Assembly (NCBI RefSeq): GCF_035917975.1
Contig: NZ_CP109130.1
Coordinates: forward strand, 7,192,001 to 7,256,000
DNA: 64,000 nucleotides
Origin: Streptosporangium sp. NBC_01756
Lineage (GTDB): Bacteria; Actinomycetota; Actinomycetes; Streptosporangiales; Streptosporangiaceae
Reading direction: 5' to 3'
Positions 61,806-64,000 of the stretch are shown in pieces (the first letter of the stretch is position 1; every line of letters begins with the position of its first letter). The notes beneath the pieces were generated by a model. The model was not told where the DNA came from and did not search any database. It worked only from the letters and a program-made list of their open reading frames with translations. A program made the translations under genes and the position numbers.

Positions 61806-62438
61806 TCAGGGTTTCAGGGTCACCCTGACCCCGTCGGAGAACATCGAATCGTGGAGTTCGATCGTTGTGATCTCCCTGCCCCTCGGCACGTCGAAGGCGA
61901 CCACGCCGCTCACCTTGCCCCCGGGTTTGATCTCCTCGTAGAGGCTCTTGGACCTCGGATCGGAGGTGACGGCGCTGCTGTCGGCCAGGAATTCGTTGCC
62001 CTCGTCGTCCGACAGCTTCTGGTTGTCGCCGAAGAAGATCCGGGCCTCGCCGCCGATGTTCCGCACGGTGAGGTGCACGAGAACGAACCTCCCCCTGGCC
62101 TTCCGGGCGAGAGGCCCGTCGCCCACGCTGGACGCCGTGGAGACCTTGGTGACGGTGAACTCGAACGAGCCCTCCCGCACCTTCTTGCCGATGCCGGTCG
62201 CCCGGGACTTCGACGGCGGATCCATCGGTTCGCCGAAGGTGTTCCTGCCGCAGTTGCCGCCGCAGCCGACGGCGGTGACGACGACGCCGGCCAGAGTGAT
62301 CAGACTGATCACTCCGGCGGCGACCGTCAGCCGGGTGCGCCTGCCCGGACGGGAGCGTTTACCGGAGCGCGCGGGGCGAGGATGGGGCTGCTCGGGGACG
62401 GGTGGCCGCTGCGGAACTTGTCCTTGGGAGTCGGGCAT
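61806..62438 (-). CDS. Membrane-anchored DUF4352-like protein
   Basis: A 210-residue protein. Pro/Arg-rich N terminus (MPDSQGQVPQRPPVPEQPHP), one transmembrane segment (LTVAAGVISLITLAGVVVTA), two cysteines just outside (GCGGNCGRN), and a beta-sandwich with the DUF4352 look: VREGSFEFTVTKV, RFVLVHLTVRNIGGEARIFF, LSDDEGNEFLADS and VSGVVAFDVPRGREITTIEL. Such domains are extracellular and of unknown function. The ATG at 62438 has GGAG upstream. The gene is convergent with the assembly-line operon. Confidence 0.78.
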   Translation of the reverse strand: MPDSQGQVPQRPPVPEQPHPRPARSGKRSRPGRRTRLTVAAGVISLITLAGVVVTAVGCGGNCGRNTFGEPMDPPSKSRATGIGKKVREGSFEFTVTKVSTASSVGDGPLARKARGRFVLVHLTVRNIGGEARIFFGDNQKLSDDEGNEFLADSSAVTSDPRSKSLYEEIKPGGKVSGVVAFDVPRGREITTIELHDSMFSDGVRVTLKP

Positions 62439-62650
62439 CGGGGGCTCCAAAAGGAGAGGTGCTCGTGCCGTGGCAACACCTGCCACATATACCGGGTTCC
62501 CCGGTTTCGGTCCCCTGAGCAGCATTGTTATTAAACTGTATTACTTAGGGTAAGTGTTTAGATGCGGAAAGTCACGATATTTGGCAATTAATTTTAGAGT
62601 TTGGGACACCCGGGCCGACTGCCTGCCCTCATCCGAATCGACGGATGCCG

Positions 62651-63961
62651 TCAAGGCCGAGGGATCTCCCTCGTCCTCGGGATGGGGGAGAAGACCAGCA
62701 GCAGGATCGGCAGGATGGCACCGGCGACCACCGCGACGAGGATGGCCGGGCGCAGGCCGAGGGCCTCACCGAGCAGACCCGCGCCGAGCGCGCCGAGCGG
62801 GGCGGGGATCAGGCCGAGGGAGTAGACCGTGCCGATCACCCGGGCCTGCAGGTTCGGCGGGGTGATCGACTGGACCAGGGTCATGTTGCTGACGAAGAAG
62901 ATCTGGTTGCTGGCCCAGACGATGAACTGGGAGGCGCCCAGCATCACGGCCGCCGTCCAGACCGAGCCGGAGGCGAACGGCACCAGCAGCAGCGCGCAGT
63001 TGCCGATCACCGTGCTCCACAGCAGGGTGGGGCCGATGCCCAGCCGGCGCATGGTCCGCACCGACAGGGTCGCGCCGAGGATCGCCCCGACCCCGCCGGT
63101 CGCCATGACGACCCCCACCCACTCCACCGGCAGGTTGGGCCCGCCCTTGAGCAGGAACAGCATGTAGATCGACTGCATCGCCCCCATGACGAAGAACGAG
63201 TACAGCCCGCTGGCGATGGCCAGCGGCCGGATCAGCGGCTGGTCCATCACCCAGCGGAAACCCTGCCAGATCGCCAGATGAATGCTCGCCGGGGTCTCGT
63301 CGTCGGGGACCGGCGGCTCCTCCTGCCTGCGGATCCGCAGCAGGGCCACCGCCGACAGCAGGTAGGACGCCACGTCGATCAGGATCAGCAGCGGCGCGGC
63401 CACCACCTTCAGCAGCGCCGACGCCGCACCCGGACCGGCCGTCTGCGCCAGTGACTCGCTCAGCTGCAGCTTGCCGTTGCCGTCCCCCAGATGCTCCATC
63501 GGCACCAGGGAGGGGAAGTAGGAGCGGTAGGCGACCTGGAACAGCACCGACAGCAGGCTGAGCACGAACACCACCGCGTACAGCACGCCCAGCGTGAGCG
63601 AGTCCATCACGTACAGCAGCGGCACCAGCGCCAGCACCACCGCCCGGCCCAGATCCGACCAGATCAGCACCGGCCGCTTGCGCATCCGGTCCACGTAGAC
63701 GCCGAACAGCAGGAACCCCAGCATCGGCAGCCGGAGGAGGGCGCCCAGCACCCCCATCTCGGTCGCGCTCGCACCCAGGGTCACGACCGCGATCAGCGGG
63801 ATCGCGAGATAGGAGATCTGCGACCCGAACTGGGAGAGGGTCTGCCCCGTCCAGAGCCGGAGGAAGTCATGGTTGCGCCAGAGGCTCTCCCCGGTCCCGG
63901 CGTGCGGAGGCGGCTCCGGATCGCCCGTGCTCTGCGTGCTCTCAGCCTCCGGTGACACCAT
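62651..63961 (-). CDS. MFS transporter
   Basis: A 436-residue major facilitator with about twelve helices, starting with LWTGQTLSQFGSQISYLAIP and the GVYVDRMRKRPVL loop characteristic of the enterobactin-exporter-like (EntS-type) group. A hydrophilic N-terminal tail precedes helix 1. It may export the product of the neighbouring locus or a drug; this is only suggested by proximity, since the gene is on the other strand and separated by the DUF4352 gene. ATG 63961 overlaps the end of an upstream same-strand gene by 20 bases. Confidence 0.88.
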   Translation of the reverse strand: MVSPEAESTQSTGDPEPPPHAGTGESLWRNHDFLRLWTGQTLSQFGSQISYLAIPLIAVVTLGASATEMGVLGALLRLPMLGFLLFGVYVDRMRKRPVLIWSDLGRAVVLALVPLLYVMDSLTLGVLYAVVFVLSLLSVLFQVAYRSYFPSLVPMEHLGDGNGKLQLSESLAQTAGPGAASALLKVVAAPLLILIDVASYLLSAVALLRIRRQEEPPVPDDETPASIHLAIWQGFRWVMDQPLIRPLAIASGLYSFFVMGAMQSIYMLFLLKGGPNLPVEWVGVVMATGGVGAILGATLSVRTMRRLGIGPTLLWSTVIGNCALLLVPFASGSVWTAAVMLGASQFIVWASNQIFFVSNMTLVQSITPPNLQARVIGTVYSLGLIPAPLGALGAGLLGEALGLRPAILVAVVAGAILPILLLVFSPIPRTREIPRP

Positions 63962-64000
63962 TGTCGATCCAACTCCTCAGTTTGGCGGCCGCCTCGGCGA
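63942..64000 (-). CDS. C-terminal end of a gene continuing beyond the window
   Basis: On the - strand a frame enters from the right edge and ends AEAAAKLRSWIDNGVTGG with a TGA at 63944-63942, overlapping the MFS start. The amphipathic helix would suit the C terminus of a small transcriptional regulator such as an ArsR or MarR type, often coupled to MFS genes. Only 19 codons are visible, so this is tentative. Confidence 0.45.
   Translation of the reverse strand, partial: AEAAAKLRSWIDNGVTGG

Overview
The window is a GC-rich actinobacterial chromosome segment. Several features point to a Streptosporangiaceae-type organism such as Streptosporangium or Nonomuraea: AfsR-like and LAL-type regulators, a TIGR03085-family protein, an F420-type luciferase-like oxidoreductase, and actinobacterial his and trp gene orders. 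The family assignment is an inference. No rRNA, tRNA or CRISPR array was seen.

Layout. (1) 1-5.7 kb: histidine operon hisD(partial)-hisC-hisB-small membrane protein-hisH-small membrane protein-hisA/priA-Rid-like-hisF. (2) 5.7-14 kb: a collapsed hicBA toxin-antitoxin remnant, two SDR-type oxidoreductases, a small membrane protein under a double palindromic operator, an AfsR-like BTAD regulator, a glutamine-synthetase-like enzyme and a 53-residue membrane miniprotein. (3) 14-22 kb: a giant secreted subtilase, a LuxR/LAL regulator and a TIGR03085 protein. (4) 22.4-27.2 kb: an asymmetric heterodimeric ABC exporter and a PPK2 polyphosphate kinase. (5) 27.3-34 kb: hisI, then trp-region membrane proteins (with trpE missing from its usual place), trpC-trpB-trpA, and a MauE/DsbA-like thiol-redox pair. 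(6) 34-39 kb: lgt with a long acidic tail, a VIT1-type transporter, two tandem paralogous secreted/anchored proteins and a BpsA-like aminopropyltransferase. (7) 39.2-45.3 kb: gltB-gltD. (8) 45.5-47.3 kb: an apparently intact IS605-type element with divergent tnpA and tnpB and hairpins at both ends. (9) 47.4-54.4 kb: an APH-type phosphotransferase, a frameshifted small gene, a second subtilase, a GT39 membrane glycosyltransferase and pyruvate kinase. (10) 54.6-61.8 kb: a compact assembly-line locus. (11) 61.8-64 kb: a DUF4352 protein, an MFS transporter and the tail of a further gene.

How genes work together. HisA has PriA features and no trpF lies in the window, so one isomerase probably serves both the his and trp pathways. 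GltBD makes glutamate from glutamine. MauE and DsbA-like proteins form an oxidative or reductive relay outside the membrane. Lgt feeds lipoprotein maturation.

The most unusual locus is 54.58-61.78 kb. A free carrier protein precedes a 1667-residue protein that carries a shrunken ketosynthase remnant without its active-site cysteine, a perfect 14-copy collagen-like (GPPGPG) tract, an acyltransferase remnant whose catalytic serine has become glycine, and then an apparently working condensation-adenylation(glycine-like)-carrier module. A thioesterase with a cysteine nucleophile and an LLM-class oxidoreductase follow, with overlapping start and stop codons. I regard this as the best candidate for an undescribed system.
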